From the NCBI RefSeq assembly GCF_011300215.1, contig NZ_CP049866.1:1054001-1118000 (forward strand): DNA of 64,000 bases, read 5' to 3'. The notes under the pieces are model-generated. The model was not told where the DNA came from. It did not search any database and was given only the letters and a program-made list of their open reading frames with translations. Of this stretch, positions 26,284 to 35,515 are shown piece by piece; positions within the stretch are counted from its first letter, which is position 1; every line of letters starts with the position of its first letter. The translations under genes and the position numbers were made by a program. This DNA is from Nocardioides piscis (GTDB lineage Bacteria; Actinomycetota; Actinomycetes; Propionibacteriales; Nocardioidaceae).

Positions 26284-27366
26284 TCACTCCCCGGCGATGA
26301 ACTTCTCCAGCTCGGCGCGGCCGAGGTCGTCGGGCATCTGCACCGGCGGGCTCTTCATCAGGTATGTCGACGCGGGGATGATCGGACCACCGACACCGCG
26401 GTCCATGGCGATCTTCGCGGCGCGCACGGCGTCGATGATGATGCCGGCCGAGTTGGGGGAGTCCCAGACCTCGAGCTTGTACTCGAGGTTGATCGGGGCG
26501 TCACCGAACGCGCGGCCCTCGAGGCGGACGTAGGCCCACTTGCGGTCGTCGAGCCACGCGACGTAGTCGGACGGGCCGATGTGGACGTTGCGGTCGCTGA
26601 CCTTGTCCGCGAGCTCGCCCTTGAGGTTGGACGTGACGGCCTGGGTCTTGGAGACCTTCTTCGACTCCAGGCGCTCGCGCTCGAGCATGTTCTTGAAGTC
26701 CATGTTGCCGCCGACGTTGAGCTGGTAGGTGCGGTCGAGCGCCACTCCGCGGTCCTCGAACAGCTTGGCCATCACCCGGTGGGTGATGGTCGCGCCGACC
26801 TGGGACTTGATGTCGTCGCCGACGATCGGCACGCCCGCGTCCTCGAACTTCTTGGCCCACTCGGGGTCGGAGGCGATGAAGACGGGAAGCGCGTTGACGA
26901 AGCCACAACCGGCGTCGATGGCGCACTGGGCATAGAACTTGTCCGCCTCCTCCGAGCCGACGGGGAGGTAGGAGACGACCACGTCGACCTGGGCGGCCTT
27001 GAGGGCAGCCACGACGTCGACCGGCTCGGCCGGCGACTCGTCGATGGTCATGCGGTAGTACTTGCCGAGACCGTCCATGGTCGGCCCACGCTGGACCTCG
27101 ACGCCCACGGTGGGGACGTCGCAGATCTTGATCGTGTTGTTCTCCGAGGCGTTGATGGCCTCCGAGAGGTCCTTGCCGACCTTCTTGTCGTCGACGTCGA
27201 AGGCGGCGACGAACTTCACGTCGTTGACGTGGTAGTCACCGAACTTGACGTGCATCAGGCCGGGGACGCTCCCCGTGGGGTCAGCGTCCTTGTAGTACTC
27301 GACACCCTGGACGAGGGACGTCGCGCAGTTGCCGACTCCCACGATTGCTACTCGTACGGACCCCAT
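26284..27366 (-). CDS. ino1: Inositol-3-phosphate synthase
   Basis: This NAD-dependent enzyme converts glucose 6-phosphate to 1D-myo-inositol 3-phosphate, the first step to phosphatidylinositol and mycothiol in actinobacteria. The 360-residue protein has the N-terminal Rossmann motif [12 protein letters not shown], and conserved core segments including [11 protein letters not shown] and L-N-V-G-G-N-M-D-F. Length matches the short bacterial Ino1. AAAGGAG precedes the ATG. It is followed upstream by a PadR regulator gene in the same direction, as Rv0047c precedes Rv0046c, so PadR probably co-transcribes with and may regulate it. Confidence 0.95.
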   Translation of the reverse strand: MGSVRVAIVGVGNCATSLVQGVEYYKDADPTGSVPGLMHVKFGDYHVNDVKFVAAFDVDDKKVGKDLSEAINASENNTIKICDVPTVGVEVQRGPTMDGLGKYYRMTIDESPAEPVDVVAALKAAQVDVVVSYLPVGSEEADKFYAQCAIDAGCGFVNALPVFIASDPEWAKKFEDAGVPIVGDDIKSQVGATITHRVMAKLFEDRGVALDRTYQLNVGGNMDFKNMLERERLESKKVSKTQAVTSNLKGELADKVSDRNVHIGPSDYVAWLDDRKWAYVRLEGRAFGDAPINLEYKLEVWDSPNSAGIIIDAVRAAKIAMDRGVGGPIIPASTYLMKSPPVQMPDDLGRAELEKFIAGE

Positions 27367-27393
27367 GGGGTACTCCTTTGCTGAGCTGGACGT

Positions 27394-27951
27394 TCACTTG
27401 TCTGTGGTCTGGGTTGCCTCGCCGCGTTCGGCAGAGATCAGGTCGGAGAGCCAGCGGACTTCTCTCTCGACCGACTCGACCCCGTGGCGCTGCAGTTCTG
27501 CGGCATACCTGTTGACTTCGGCCTGCGTGCGTTCGAGGTCCTGCTGGACGCGTTCCAGTCGTTCCTGCAGCCGCGTCCGGCGACCCTCGAGCACCCGCAG
27601 CCTGATCTCCATGTCGGTGGAGGAGAAGAACGCGAACCGGATGCCGAAGTTGTCGTCCTCCCAGGCGGCAGGACCCACCTCCGACATGAGGCGCTCGAAC
27701 TCGGCATGGCCGGCCTCGGTCACCTGGTAGACGATCCGCGGTCGCCGCGTCACCTGGGTGGTGGTCGTGGCCTCCTCGATGAGGTTGGCCCTGAGCATCT
27801 TCTTCAGAGCCGGGTAGAGCGAGCCGTAGGACAGCACCCGGCCCCATCCCAGCATCAGGTTGAGCCGCTTGCGCAGCTCGTAGCCGTGCATCGGCCCCTC
27901 GTGCAGCAGCCCGAGGACTGCCAGCTCGATGGTCTCTGCGCGGCGTGACAT
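27394..27951 (-). CDS. PadR family transcriptional regulator
   Basis: This 185-residue protein has a winged helix-turn-helix of PadR type at about 5-85 (A-V-L-G-L-L-H-E-G-P-M-H-G-Y-E-L-R) and a long alpha-helical, coiled-coil C-terminal half (about 115-165) typical of PadR dimerisation. The ATG at 27951 is favoured because TACGAT lies 7 nt upstream on the minus strand (27964-27959) as a leaderless -10. It is 27 nt upstream of ino1 in the same direction. It probably represses its own operon; no operator was identified. Confidence 0.9.
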   Translation of the reverse strand: MSRRAETIELAVLGLLHEGPMHGYELRKRLNLMLGWGRVLSYGSLYPALKKMLRANLIEEATTTTQVTRRPRIVYQVTEAGHAEFERLMSEVGPAAWEDDNFGIRFAFFSSTDMEIRLRVLEGRRTRLQERLERVQQDLERTQAEVNRYAAELQRHGVESVEREVRWLSDLISAERGEATQTTDK

Positions 27952-28048
27952 ACGACCTATCGTAGCGATATATCCGTCGTGTCTGAACACCCGCTGCCAG
28001 ACGGGCGAATTCGTGGGTCGCAGGGGCCAGCGTCGTACCCTTGCGCGC

Positions 28049-30346
28049 GTGACCAAGCGCAGAGCCGACGGTCCTCCCGTCAAACGTCGTCCGACCAAGC
28101 CCACCCGGACGCGCGGTGAGCGGACCCGTGGGATCCTCAAGAAGCTGCTCGTCCTCGGCGTCGTGGGCCTGCTGGTCGCCACGGGTGTGCTGGTCGTCCT
28201 CTACCAGACCATCGAGATCCCCGACGAGAACGAGGCCTTCAAGGCGCAGACGACGTTCGTCTACTACAGCGGCGGCAAGGACGAGCTCGGCACCTACTAC
28301 GACGACCAGAACCGGGTCTCCATCCCGCTTCGCGAGATGCCGCAGACGATGCAGGACGCCGTGGTCGCTGCCGAGAACCGGACGTTCTGGACCGACCCGG
28401 GCCTCGACTTCAAGGGCATCCTGCGTGCGGCCTTCTCCAACGCGCAGGGCAACGCCCGTCAGGGCGCCTCGACCATCACCCAGCAGTACGTCAAGATCCT
28501 CTACCTCACGAGCGAGCGCAGCTACACGCGCAAGCTCAAGGAGGCCATCGTCTCGCTCAAGATCCGCAACCAGCTGAGCAAGAACGAGATCCTCGAGGGC
28601 TACCTCAACACCATCTACTTCGGCCGCGGCGCCTACGGCATCCAGGCGGCGGCCGATGCCTTCTTCGGCAAGGAGGCCAAGGACCTGAGCCTGCGCGAGA
28701 GCGCCGTTCTTGCCACCACCCTCAACAACCCGTCGCGCTACGACCCAGCGGAGGGCCGCGAGGCCAAGCGTGAGCTCAAGGACCGCTACGCCTACGTCCT
28801 GGACGGCATGGCGGAGATGGGGACCATCTCGGCCGAGGAGGCTGAGCGGGCGCAGAAGCGGCTGCCGAAGTTCCCCGAGGTCGCAGCCCAGAGCCAGTAC
28901 GGCGGCCAGCGCGGCCACGCCCTCAAGCTGGTCAAGTCCGAGCTGCTGCGGCTCGGCTTCGACCAGCAGGAGATCGACGGCGGCGGCCTGCGGGTGACCA
29001 CCACCTTCACCCGCGAGGCGATGGCGGCCGCCCAGGAGGGCGTGCTCGAGCAGCGCCCCGACGGCTTCAGCGACAAGCAGCTGCACGTCGGCGCGGCGAC
29101 TGTCGAGGTCGGCAACGGCGCGCTCCGCGGGTTCTACGGCGGGCAGGACTACCTCGACTCGCAGTTCAACTGGGCGGTCTCCGGCGGCCAGGGCGGGTCG
29201 ACGATGAAGATCGCGGCACTCGTGGCCGCCATCAAGGACGGCTATTCGCTCCGGGACACCTTCGAGGGCAACTCGCCCTACATCCTCCCCGACGGCACCG
29301 ACGTCGAGAACCAGGGCGACACCGACTACGGGTCGGCGATCTCGATGGTCTCGGCGGCCGAGAACTCGGTCAACACCGCCTTCATCGACATGACCCTGGG
29401 CATGGACGACGGGCCGGAGAAGATCATCAGTGCCGCGAACGACCTGGGGATCCCGCCGGGCAAGGCGAGCCGCAAGACCACCGGCATCCCCAACTCCTCC
29501 CCGGGCCTCGAGCCCATCACGGGGGTCGCCCTGGGCAACGCGACGGTGAGCCCGATCAACATGGCCAACGCCTACGCGACCATCGCTGCCGGTGGTGAGC
29601 GGTCGACCGTGCACGTGGTCGAGCGCGTGGTCGACGCCTCCGGCGAGGAGCGCTACGCCTGGAAGAACGACAGCAAGCGCACGATCGACGAGGACATCGC
29701 CGCCGACGTCTCCTACGCCCTGCAGCAGGTCGTCCAGTCGGGTTCGGGCACGTCCGCCCTGGCCCTGGGGCGGCCGGCGGCCGGCAAGACGGGCACGGCC
29801 ACCAACGGCGACGGCGAGGTGTCCTCGGCGTGGTTCGCCGGCTACACCCCGCAGCTCGCGACAGCCGTCATGTATGTCCGCGGGAAGGGCAACGAGCAGC
29901 TGGAGGGCTGGCTGCCCTCCTACTTCGGTGGCGCCTACCCGGCCGACACCTGGACCGCGATCATGCAGACGCTGATGGCGGACATGGAGGTCGAGGACTT
30001 CCCCGAGCCTGCCTACGTCGACGGGGACGCGCCTGACGAGAGCCACGAATACGTCGAGCCGACGGAGACGACCACCTTCACGCCGTCCCCGTCACCGACG
30101 CGCAAGCCCACCAAGAAGCCGACGAAGAAGTCTCCGAAGCCCGAGCCGACGGAGACCGAGACGCCGACCCCGGTGCCGACCGAGACGGTGACGCCGACGC
30201 CGACCGAGACGTTGATCCCGGAACCGCCCCCGTCGTCCACGCCCCCACCGTCCGAGACGCCTCCTCCGTCGGAGACTCCACCCGGACAGGCGGCCACGCC
30301 GGGGTCCGGGACCACCACGACGACGTCGCCCCGTCGCCGGTCCTGA
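28049..30346 (+). CDS. Class A penicillin-binding protein (PonA1-like)
   Basis: This bifunctional enzyme polymerises glycan strands and cross-links stem peptides outside the membrane. The 765-residue protein has a basic cytoplasmic N terminus, a membrane anchor at about 31-52, a GT51 glycosyltransferase domain (catalytic Glu in A-A-E-N-R-T-F-W near 105-112; G-A-S-T-I-T-Q-Q), and a transpeptidase domain with S-T-M-K (Ser near 384), S-V-N and K-T-G-T near 580. From about 665 the tail is rich in Pro, Thr and Glu with Lys-Lys-Pro-Thr repeats. The GTG follows TACCCT (28036-28041) by 7 nt, indicating leaderless expression. Position matches ponA1 (Rv0050). Confidence 0.94.
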   Translation: MTKRRADGPPVKRRPTKPTRTRGERTRGILKKLLVLGVVGLLVATGVLVVLYQTIEIPDENEAFKAQTTFVYYSGGKDELGTYYDDQNRVSIPLREMPQTMQDAVVAAENRTFWTDPGLDFKGILRAAFSNAQGNARQGASTITQQYVKILYLTSERSYTRKLKEAIVSLKIRNQLSKNEILEGYLNTIYFGRGAYGIQAAADAFFGKEAKDLSLRESAVLATTLNNPSRYDPAEGREAKRELKDRYAYVLDGMAEMGTISAEEAERAQKRLPKFPEVAAQSQYGGQRGHALKLVKSELLRLGFDQQEIDGGGLRVTTTFTREAMAAAQEGVLEQRPDGFSDKQLHVGAATVEVGNGALRGFYGGQDYLDSQFNWAVSGGQGGSTMKIAALVAAIKDGYSLRDTFEGNSPYILPDGTDVENQGDTDYGSAISMVSAAENSVNTAFIDMTLGMDDGPEKIISAANDLGIPPGKASRKTTGIPNSSPGLEPITGVALGNATVSPINMANAYATIAAGGERSTVHVVERVVDASGEERYAWKNDSKRTIDEDIAADVSYALQQVVQSGSGTSALALGRPAAGKTGTATNGDGEVSSAWFAGYTPQLATAVMYVRGKGNEQLEGWLPSYFGGAYPADTWTAIMQTLMADMEVEDFPEPAYVDGDAPDESHEYVEPTETTTFTPSPSPTRKPTKKPTKKSPKPEPTETETPTPVPTETVTPTPTETLIPEPPPSSTPPPSETPPPSETPPGQAATPGSGTTTTTSPRRRS

Positions 30347-30389
30347 GCGACCCGACGGACGTGGTCGGTCGATCCGCCATGATCTCCCC

Positions 30390-31856
30390 ATGAGCGGGGG
30401 AGCAGACGAGCGCGGGGGCGTCGGGATGCGACAGGTCGCGCCGACGCGCGACGACGACCTGGTGCGTTCGGTCAGCGAGGTCGTGGGCGGGCCGCTCGGT
30501 GACCATGCGGGCCGACACCCGTGGTGGACCCCGCTGCGGGTGGTGCTGGTCCTGGGCGCGCTCGCGATGTCGCTGGGGATCATGGCCAAGGCGCCATGCC
30601 TCGACGTGGCGGGCGAGACCACCACCGGGCGCTATGCGGCGCTGTGCTGGACCGACACGTCGACGACCTATGTCGCCTCCGGCTTCGCCGAAGGACTCTG
30701 GCCCTTCACCGACGACGCGCAGGCGCGGGCCCGCTATGCCCCCTCAGGCCTGCCACCGCTCCCCGGCTATGTCGCCTTCGTCTCCCAGCGGATCACCGGC
30801 CTGCTGAGCGGTTCGCCCGACCTCGACGCCCGGGGCCAGGTCTCGGTCGCGGAGGTCGCCGAGCAGCCCGAGGTCCAGCGGGAGGCCGCGATCTTCTCCC
30901 TCGTGACCGCGGTCCTCCTCGCCGCGGCAGGACTGTTCGCCGCCGCACTGCTCAGCGGCGTACGGCGACAGCGACCCTGGGACGCTGCCGCCTTCGCGAT
31001 GGCTCCCGTGCTCATCGCGTTCTTCCCGATCGCCTGGGACCTGTTGGCTGCTGCCGCGGTGGCCGCCACGCTGTGGGCGTGGGCACGCGAACGCCGCGTC
31101 CTCGCCGGGGTGGCCATCGGAGTGGGGGCGGCAGCCTCTCCACTCGTGGCGCTGCTGCTCGTCCCGGCCGTGGCGGTGCTGGGCAGGGACCGCCGCTGGC
31201 CACAGGCAGGGACGGTGGCGCTCGCGGCGTGCGCGACATGGTTGCTGCTCACCCTGCCGGCCTGGGCGAGCTCGCCCGCGGCGTGGCGGGCGTCCTGGCG
31301 GGGCCATGTCGACGGAGCAGACATCGGCTCGCTGTGGCAGCTGGCCAGCGAGGTCACCGGCCGCGTGCCGTCGACCAGGGTCCTGCTGCTCGCCCTCGCC
31401 CTGGCCCTGGTCTGCCTGGCCGCCGTCGTCGGCCACCTGGCCTGGCGGGCGCGCTGGTCGTTCGCCAGTCTCGGCACGCTGACGATCGCGGTCGCCCTGT
31501 TCGTGAGCCCCACGTCCTCGCCCGGCCTGGCGCTGGTGCTCCTCCCCCTGGCGGTGGTGGCGGTCCGCTCCTGGACCCATCTGCTGGTGTGGCAGGGGTG
31601 CGAGATCATCCACTGGGCGATGCTCGGGTTCTATCTCGGCGGTGCGCTGGCGCCCGCAGCCGGCGGTGATGCCCGCGCCTACTGGTGGGGCATCGCGATG
31701 CGCCTGGGTGGTCTGGTGTGGCTGATCGGCGCCACGGCCCTCGTCGCGGGTGACGCGGGTCCCGGCTCAGACGACGACGACGCGGTCGAAGCTGGTCGCG
31801 GTGAAGCGGACCCTGACCTCGAGGTCCTCGCCGACGTCAGGCACCCGTCCGCCTGA
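30390..31856 (+). CDS. Polytopic membrane protein, Rv0051-like (putative GT87-type glycosyltransferase)
   Basis: The 488-residue protein has about 10 hydrophobic segments between residues 50 and 445 and a large first extracellular loop, as in the Rv0051-type membrane proteins encoded after ponA1; these resemble polyprenol-phosphate-dependent mannosyltransferases. Catalytic residues could not be assigned. The ATG follows CATGAT by 6 nt (leaderless-type). The last 30 residues are Asp/Glu-rich and overlap the 3' end of the opposite alanine-racemase-like gene by 90 bp. A one-base shift near 31745 would stop translation at once after L-V-R-G, so the true end may be near there. Confidence 0.78.
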   Translation: MSGGADERGGVGMRQVAPTRDDDLVRSVSEVVGGPLGDHAGRHPWWTPLRVVLVLGALAMSLGIMAKAPCLDVAGETTTGRYAALCWTDTSTTYVASGFAEGLWPFTDDAQARARYAPSGLPPLPGYVAFVSQRITGLLSGSPDLDARGQVSVAEVAEQPEVQREAAIFSLVTAVLLAAAGLFAAALLSGVRRQRPWDAAAFAMAPVLIAFFPIAWDLLAAAAVAATLWAWARERRVLAGVAIGVGAAASPLVALLLVPAVAVLGRDRRWPQAGTVALAACATWLLLTLPAWASSPAAWRASWRGHVDGADIGSLWQLASEVTGRVPSTRVLLLALALALVCLAAVVGHLAWRARWSFASLGTLTIAVALFVSPTSSPGLALVLLPLAVVAVRSWTHLLVWQGCEIIHWAMLGFYLGGALAPAAGGDARAYWWGIAMRLGGLVWLIGATALVAGDAGPGSDDDDAVEAGRGEADPDLEVLADVRHPSA

Positions 31857-32849
31857 CGGCACGAACAGCATCGAGGCCTGCATGTGGGGCGGCTCGGCGA
31901 AGAGCCGCTGCTTGCCGTCGATCGCGAAGGGTGACCGGACCAGGCCGACGGCGTCGAGGCCGCTGCGGGCGATCGTCGCGGCCCGGTTGCGCAGCGACTG
32001 GTCGCCGAGGGGGGCCTCGAGGCCGATGCCGTGGGCCGTCCCTCCGCTGACGATGACCAGGTGTCCGCTCCTGGGCAGCGAACGACCGCGATAGCCGAAG
32101 GTCTCGCCGCGTTCGAGGGGATGCACGTCGAGAACGGTCGCGGTGGCCTTGAGGGCAGTGCGGTCACCGAGCCACAGGTCGGTGCCGACCCGGGGACGGA
32201 TAGTGAAGTCCCCGAACTCCGAGCGCAGCGCGGTGAGCTCGGCCGGGCTCAGGTGGCTCACGAAGACGGTGCGGGTCCGCAGACCGGTCGCGACCACGTC
32301 GTTGAGGAGACGGCGCACCTCAGCCAGGTGGGACGAGACGTTGAGGGGCAGGTGCACCGCGATGCCGCACAGGCCGGGCAGCTTCCGGTCCTCGATCACC
32401 CGCGCGACCTCGATGAGCTCGTGGCGCGTCATGCCATGGCGCCGCATCGAGGTCAGCTGCTCGAGCACGAAGCGCGCCCCCGGCTCGCGGGTGGTGAGGT
32501 CCTCGAGGTCGGTCGGTCGACTGACGGTGTGGATCACGCGCCGGCCGTGCGGCTCCGGGTCGGCTCCGGTCGCACCCGAGGGCCGCCACGGCGTCAGCAC
32601 CATGACGTCCCCGGCGAACCGGTCGACGACCTGCGACACCTCCGGATAGGTGCCGACCGCCATCAGGTCGAGGGCTGAGCCGGTGTCGGCGGCCCGCTCG
32701 GCCAGCCAGGCGCAGCGGCGGGCCAGGCGACCGAGGCCGAAGCCGTAGCCGTTGCCCTTCGCGACCGGCACGATGCCCGGCCGGGCACGCGTCGCCTCGA
32801 CCAGGTGACGCCGCCAGCGCTCGCCGTCCACCGTCAGCTCGAGGCCCAT
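31767..32849 (-). CDS. Alanine racemase-like PLP protein
   Basis: This 360-residue protein has the alanine-racemase N-terminal barrel signature with the putative PLP lysine K31 in V-P-V-A-K-G-N-G-Y-G-F-G, then a C-terminal beta domain. It diverges from true Alr outside the PLP motif, so racemase activity is not certain; an amino-acid racemase or PLP-binding role in cell-wall supply is plausible. Its ATG shares one base with the stop of the femX-like gene, so the two are coupled. The pairing with a lipid II bridge ligase suggests a joint role in peptidoglycan precursors. Confidence 0.8.
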   Translation of the reverse strand: MGLELTVDGERWRRHLVEATRARPGIVPVAKGNGYGFGLGRLARRCAWLAERAADTGSALDLMAVGTYPEVSQVVDRFAGDVMVLTPWRPSGATGADPEPHGRRVIHTVSRPTDLEDLTTREPGARFVLEQLTSMRRHGMTRHELIEVARVIEDRKLPGLCGIAVHLPLNVSSHLAEVRRLLNDVVATGLRTRTVFVSHLSPAELTALRSEFGDFTIRPRVGTDLWLGDRTALKATATVLDVHPLERGETFGYRGRSLPRSGHLVIVSGGTAHGIGLEAPLGDQSLRNRAATIARSGLDAVGLVRSPFAIDGKQRLFAEPPHMQASMLFVPSGGRVPDVGEDLEVRVRFTATSFDRVVVV

Positions 32850-34009
32850 CACTTGCGCCTGGACATGTAGAGGTCGAAGGCCGCGTAGAGCGCCTTGTTG
32901 AGGGGCAGGTCCCACTCGCCGACATGTTCGACGGCCTCGCCACCGGTCCCGACCTTGAACTGGATGAGTCCGACGTGGGAGTCGTCGGAGTCCAGCGTGT
33001 CGGTGATGCCGCGCAGGTCGTAGACGGACGCGCCACTGGCCAGGGCGTGGCGGATCATCTCCCACTGCACGGCGTTGGAGCCGCGGACGTCGCGCTTCTC
33101 GGTGGAGCTCGCGCCGTAGGAGTACCACGCGTGCGTCCCGACCCTGATGCTGATGGTGCTGGCGACCAGGTCGTCCTCGTGGCGGGCCAGCCAGAGGCTG
33201 ATCCGCTCGGGAGCCTCGGCCGAGAGGGCGTCGTACATCGTCTCGAAGTAGCCGATGCCGCGCGGGGTGAACCCGTCGCGCCCGGCAGTGTGGACATAGA
33301 GGTCGTGGAAGGCCTTGAGGTCCTCGCGGGTCCCCTGCTCGACCACGACGCCCGCCTTGGCGGCCTTCTTGATGTTGCGACGCCACTGCTGGTTCATGCC
33401 CTTGAGGACGTCGTCCTCGGTGCGGGCCGCCCCGTCCTCGGTGACGAGCGGGATGACGAAGTTGAACTGCGGCTGGCCCGCTGCGAAGCCGCCCTCGACG
33501 GACTGCGGCCGCCAGCCGAGCTCCTCGAGCTGGGCGACGACACTCGCCCCGACGCGCGAACGCTCCGACGGGGCCACGTCGCCGAGCCGGCGCACGCCCT
33601 CGTCGGCGATGCCCTCCTTGACCTGGGCCGCGGTCCACCTGCGGGTGATCACGGGAGGTCCGATGCGGATGCCGAAGGCGCCCTGCTGCTTCACGTGGCG
33701 GCTCAGCGGCTCGAGCCACCCGGCGAGGTCCTCGTCGGACCAGTCGATGACGGGTCCCTCGGGCAGGTAGGCGAGGAAGCGCTTGACCTTGGGCAGCTGG
33801 CGATAGAGGACGAGGGCGACCCCCACCAGCTCGCCGTCACGGAGCCACCCCAGGCTCTCGGCGCGCCACTCCGGCTTCACCCGGGCCCAGGCGGGCGTCT
33901 GGAGGAAGCTGGCGCTGGGCCGGGCGGCAATGAAGTCACGGTGCTCGGCCGAGGTGATCGGGCGCACCGTCAGGGGGGTGGGACGGTCGCTGGGACGGGG
34001 GCTTGTCAC
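32849..34009 (-). CDS. femX: FemX/FemAB-type peptidoglycan bridge aminoacyltransferase
   Basis: FemX-type ligases add an amino acid from aminoacyl-tRNA to lipid II; in LL-diaminopimelate actinobacteria such as Streptomyces and Nocardioides this is the bridging glycine. The 386-residue protein carries two GNAT-like FemAB domains: an N-terminal one starting F-L-Q-T-P-A-W-A-R-V-K, and a second around W-R-R-N-I-K-K-A-A and D-L-R-G-I-T-D-T. GTG 34009 is chosen over ATG 34066 because TAACCT lies 7 nt upstream on the minus strand (34022-34017), a leaderless arrangement. The ATG at 34066 lies inside a palindrome that looks like an operator. Confidence 0.88.
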   Translation of the reverse strand: MTSPRPSDRPTPLTVRPITSAEHRDFIAARPSASFLQTPAWARVKPEWRAESLGWLRDGELVGVALVLYRQLPKVKRFLAYLPEGPVIDWSDEDLAGWLEPLSRHVKQQGAFGIRIGPPVITRRWTAAQVKEGIADEGVRRLGDVAPSERSRVGASVVAQLEELGWRPQSVEGGFAAGQPQFNFVIPLVTEDGAARTEDDVLKGMNQQWRRNIKKAAKAGVVVEQGTREDLKAFHDLYVHTAGRDGFTPRGIGYFETMYDALSAEAPERISLWLARHEDDLVASTISIRVGTHAWYSYGASSTEKRDVRGSNAVQWEMIRHALASGASVYDLRGITDTLDSDDSHVGLIQFKVGTGGEAVEHVGEWDLPLNKALYAAFDLYMSRRK

Positions 34010-34056
34010 GGTGGCGAGGTTAGCCGAGAGACCGGCATGGGCCGTTCGGGTGAGAG

Positions 34057-34078
34057 GTCTAGTCATTTGTGACTAGAC
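34057..34078. promoter_or_regulatory. 22-bp inverted repeat in the femX / surface-protein divergent region
   Basis: GTCTAGTCA and TGACTAGAC are perfect 9-bp arms around a TTTG spacer. It lies about 40 bp upstream of the femX -10 element, roughly at its -35 to -45 region, and about 165 bp upstream of the surface-protein gene, a position suited to a dimeric regulator. The regulator is unknown. Confidence 0.5.
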
Positions 34079-34243
34079 GCGGTGTGGCCCGAATCACTCA
34101 TGGACCAGTAACCCTTTTTGCAACTGCTCGTTCACACTGCACACGGGCAAGTACCTGTTGGTCCTGGGAGGGAACGGCTGGTCGCCACCCGTTACAAGCA
34201 CGCCCGAACCATCAGGGGCCGGGCCATCCGAGGGAGTAAGTCA

Positions 34244-35515
34244 ATGAACGTCGTCAAGACTCGCAGTCACACCCGACTCGCCGCCGCAGCCGTCCTTGCC
34301 CTGGGCCTGGCCACCGCCAGCCCGGTGATGGCTGACCCCGGCAACGGCAACGGTCACGGCAACGCCAACGGACACTCGGCCGAGCAGTCCGCACCCGGAC
34401 AGTCCGCACCCGAGACGGCCCCCGCCGCCCCGGCTCCTGCCCCGGCCGCCCCGGCTGCCGACAGCGGCAACGGCAACCAGGGCAACGACAACGGCAAGGG
34501 CGAGTCCGCCAAGCCCGAGCCCGCCAAGCCTGCTCCGGCCAAGCCTGCCAAGCCCGCGCCGGCCAAGCCCGCGCCTGCTCCGGCCAAGCCTGCCAAGCCC
34601 GCGCCGGCCAAGCCCGCGCCTGCTCCGGCCAAGCCTGCCAAGCCCGCGCCCGCCAAGGGCGACCCGGCCGGCAACAACGGCACGGTCAAGATCGCGCCGT
34701 ACGGCGACGTCGACCGCATCCCCAACAACACCCCGCACGTCGGCTGCACCTTCCAGGTCGAGTGGTTCGGATTCGACCAGGGCGCGGTCTCGCAGGTCAC
34801 CTTCGCCGAGCACGCCCCCACCACTGGTGTCGGCATGACCGTGTCGGGTGACTCGCTGACGGTCGACGTCGGCCACGACGCGGCGAGCGGCGCCGGCACG
34901 AGCACCGGCTTCGACCAGGTCGCCCGCTACTCGCTGTCCTTCACCGAGCCGGGTCACGCCAAGCAGGGCTACCACGTGAAGCTCACGATCAACACCACCG
35001 GCAGCCAGGGTGCTGACGTCAAGCACAAGGTCTTCTGGGTCGAGGGCTGTGGCCCCGTCGCCCCGACCACCCCGCCTGCGGAGAACCCCGGCAGCCCGAT
35101 CGTCTCGAACCCCGGCACGCCGGTGGTCGTCGAGGCCCCCGAGGCACCGCTGGCCGGTCCGGTCGCCCCGGTTGTCGCCGGCACCACCGCGGTGGTCCCG
35201 GGCAGCACCACCACCTCCGCCGCTCCGCAGGTCCTCGGTGAGGAGGCTGCCACCGGCGCCGAGGTGACCACCGTCGACACGTCGTCGACCTCGGAGTCCG
35301 CTGCCGCCGAGGCCGCCGCTGCCGCTGACGCCGAGGTGCTCGGTGCCCAGGCGACGAACGACGCCCCCGGTGTCCAGCTGCCCACGGCCATCGACGCCGG
35401 TGCCAACGCGCTCGGCATCCAGAGCCCCGCCGAGCGCTCCGTGTTCGGTCTGCTGCTGATGCTGCTCGGTGCGGCCTTCGCCAGGTTCGCCTGGACCCGC
35501 CGGGCACGTGCCTGA
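34244..35515 (+). CDS. Secreted Pro/Ala/Lys-repeat surface protein with C-terminal wall-sorting-like region
   Basis: The 423-residue precursor has a signal peptide cut near A30 (P-V-M-A/D-P-G-N), a Gly/Asn-rich stretch, a wall-spanning Pro-Ala-Lys repeat region at about 90-140, a globular beta-rich domain at about 150-265 with two Cys, and an Ala/Val/Pro/Thr-rich stalk. The end shows L-P-T-A-I-D-A-G (from 379), a hydrophobic helix and the basic tail R-R-A-R-A: a sorting-signal layout with an atypical pentapeptide. AGGGAG precedes the ATG. The stop overlaps the sortase start by 8 nt, which strongly links the two products. Confidence 0.82.
   Translation: MNVVKTRSHTRLAAAAVLALGLATASPVMADPGNGNGHGNANGHSAEQSAPGQSAPETAPAAPAPAPAAPAADSGNGNQGNDNGKGESAKPEPAKPAPAKPAKPAPAKPAPAPAKPAKPAPAKPAPAPAKPAKPAPAKGDPAGNNGTVKIAPYGDVDRIPNNTPHVGCTFQVEWFGFDQGAVSQVTFAEHAPTTGVGMTVSGDSLTVDVGHDAASGAGTSTGFDQVARYSLSFTEPGHAKQGYHVKLTINTTGSQGADVKHKVFWVEGCGPVAPTTPPAENPGSPIVSNPGTPVVVEAPEAPLAGPVAPVVAGTTAVVPGSTTTSAAPQVLGEEAATGAEVTTVDTSSTSESAAAEAAAAADAEVLGAQATNDAPGVQLPTAIDAGANALGIQSPAERSVFGLLLMLLGAAFARFAWTRRARA
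34531..34650 (+). repeat. 45-bp tandem repeat in the surface protein
   Basis: A 45-bp unit begins at 34531, 34576 and 34621 (third copy partial). It encodes P-A-P-A-K-P-A-K-P-A-P-A-K-P-A. Copies are nearly identical at the DNA level, so copy number could vary between strains. Confidence 0.85.

Noticed and set aside
27281..30046. A 921-codon open frame on the minus strand
   Set aside because: It is antisense to the class A PBP and PadR genes and its residues follow third-base G/C bias of those genes; no domain is recognisable.
32924..34072. A plus-strand frame containing V-S-R-E-T, suggesting another parS
   Set aside because: The underlying DNA is not GTTTCACGTGAAAC; only the translated residues coincide.
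34531..34650. 45-bp repeats as a CRISPR or integration element
   Set aside because: They are contiguous, lack spacers and encode a Pro-Ala-Lys stalk in frame.
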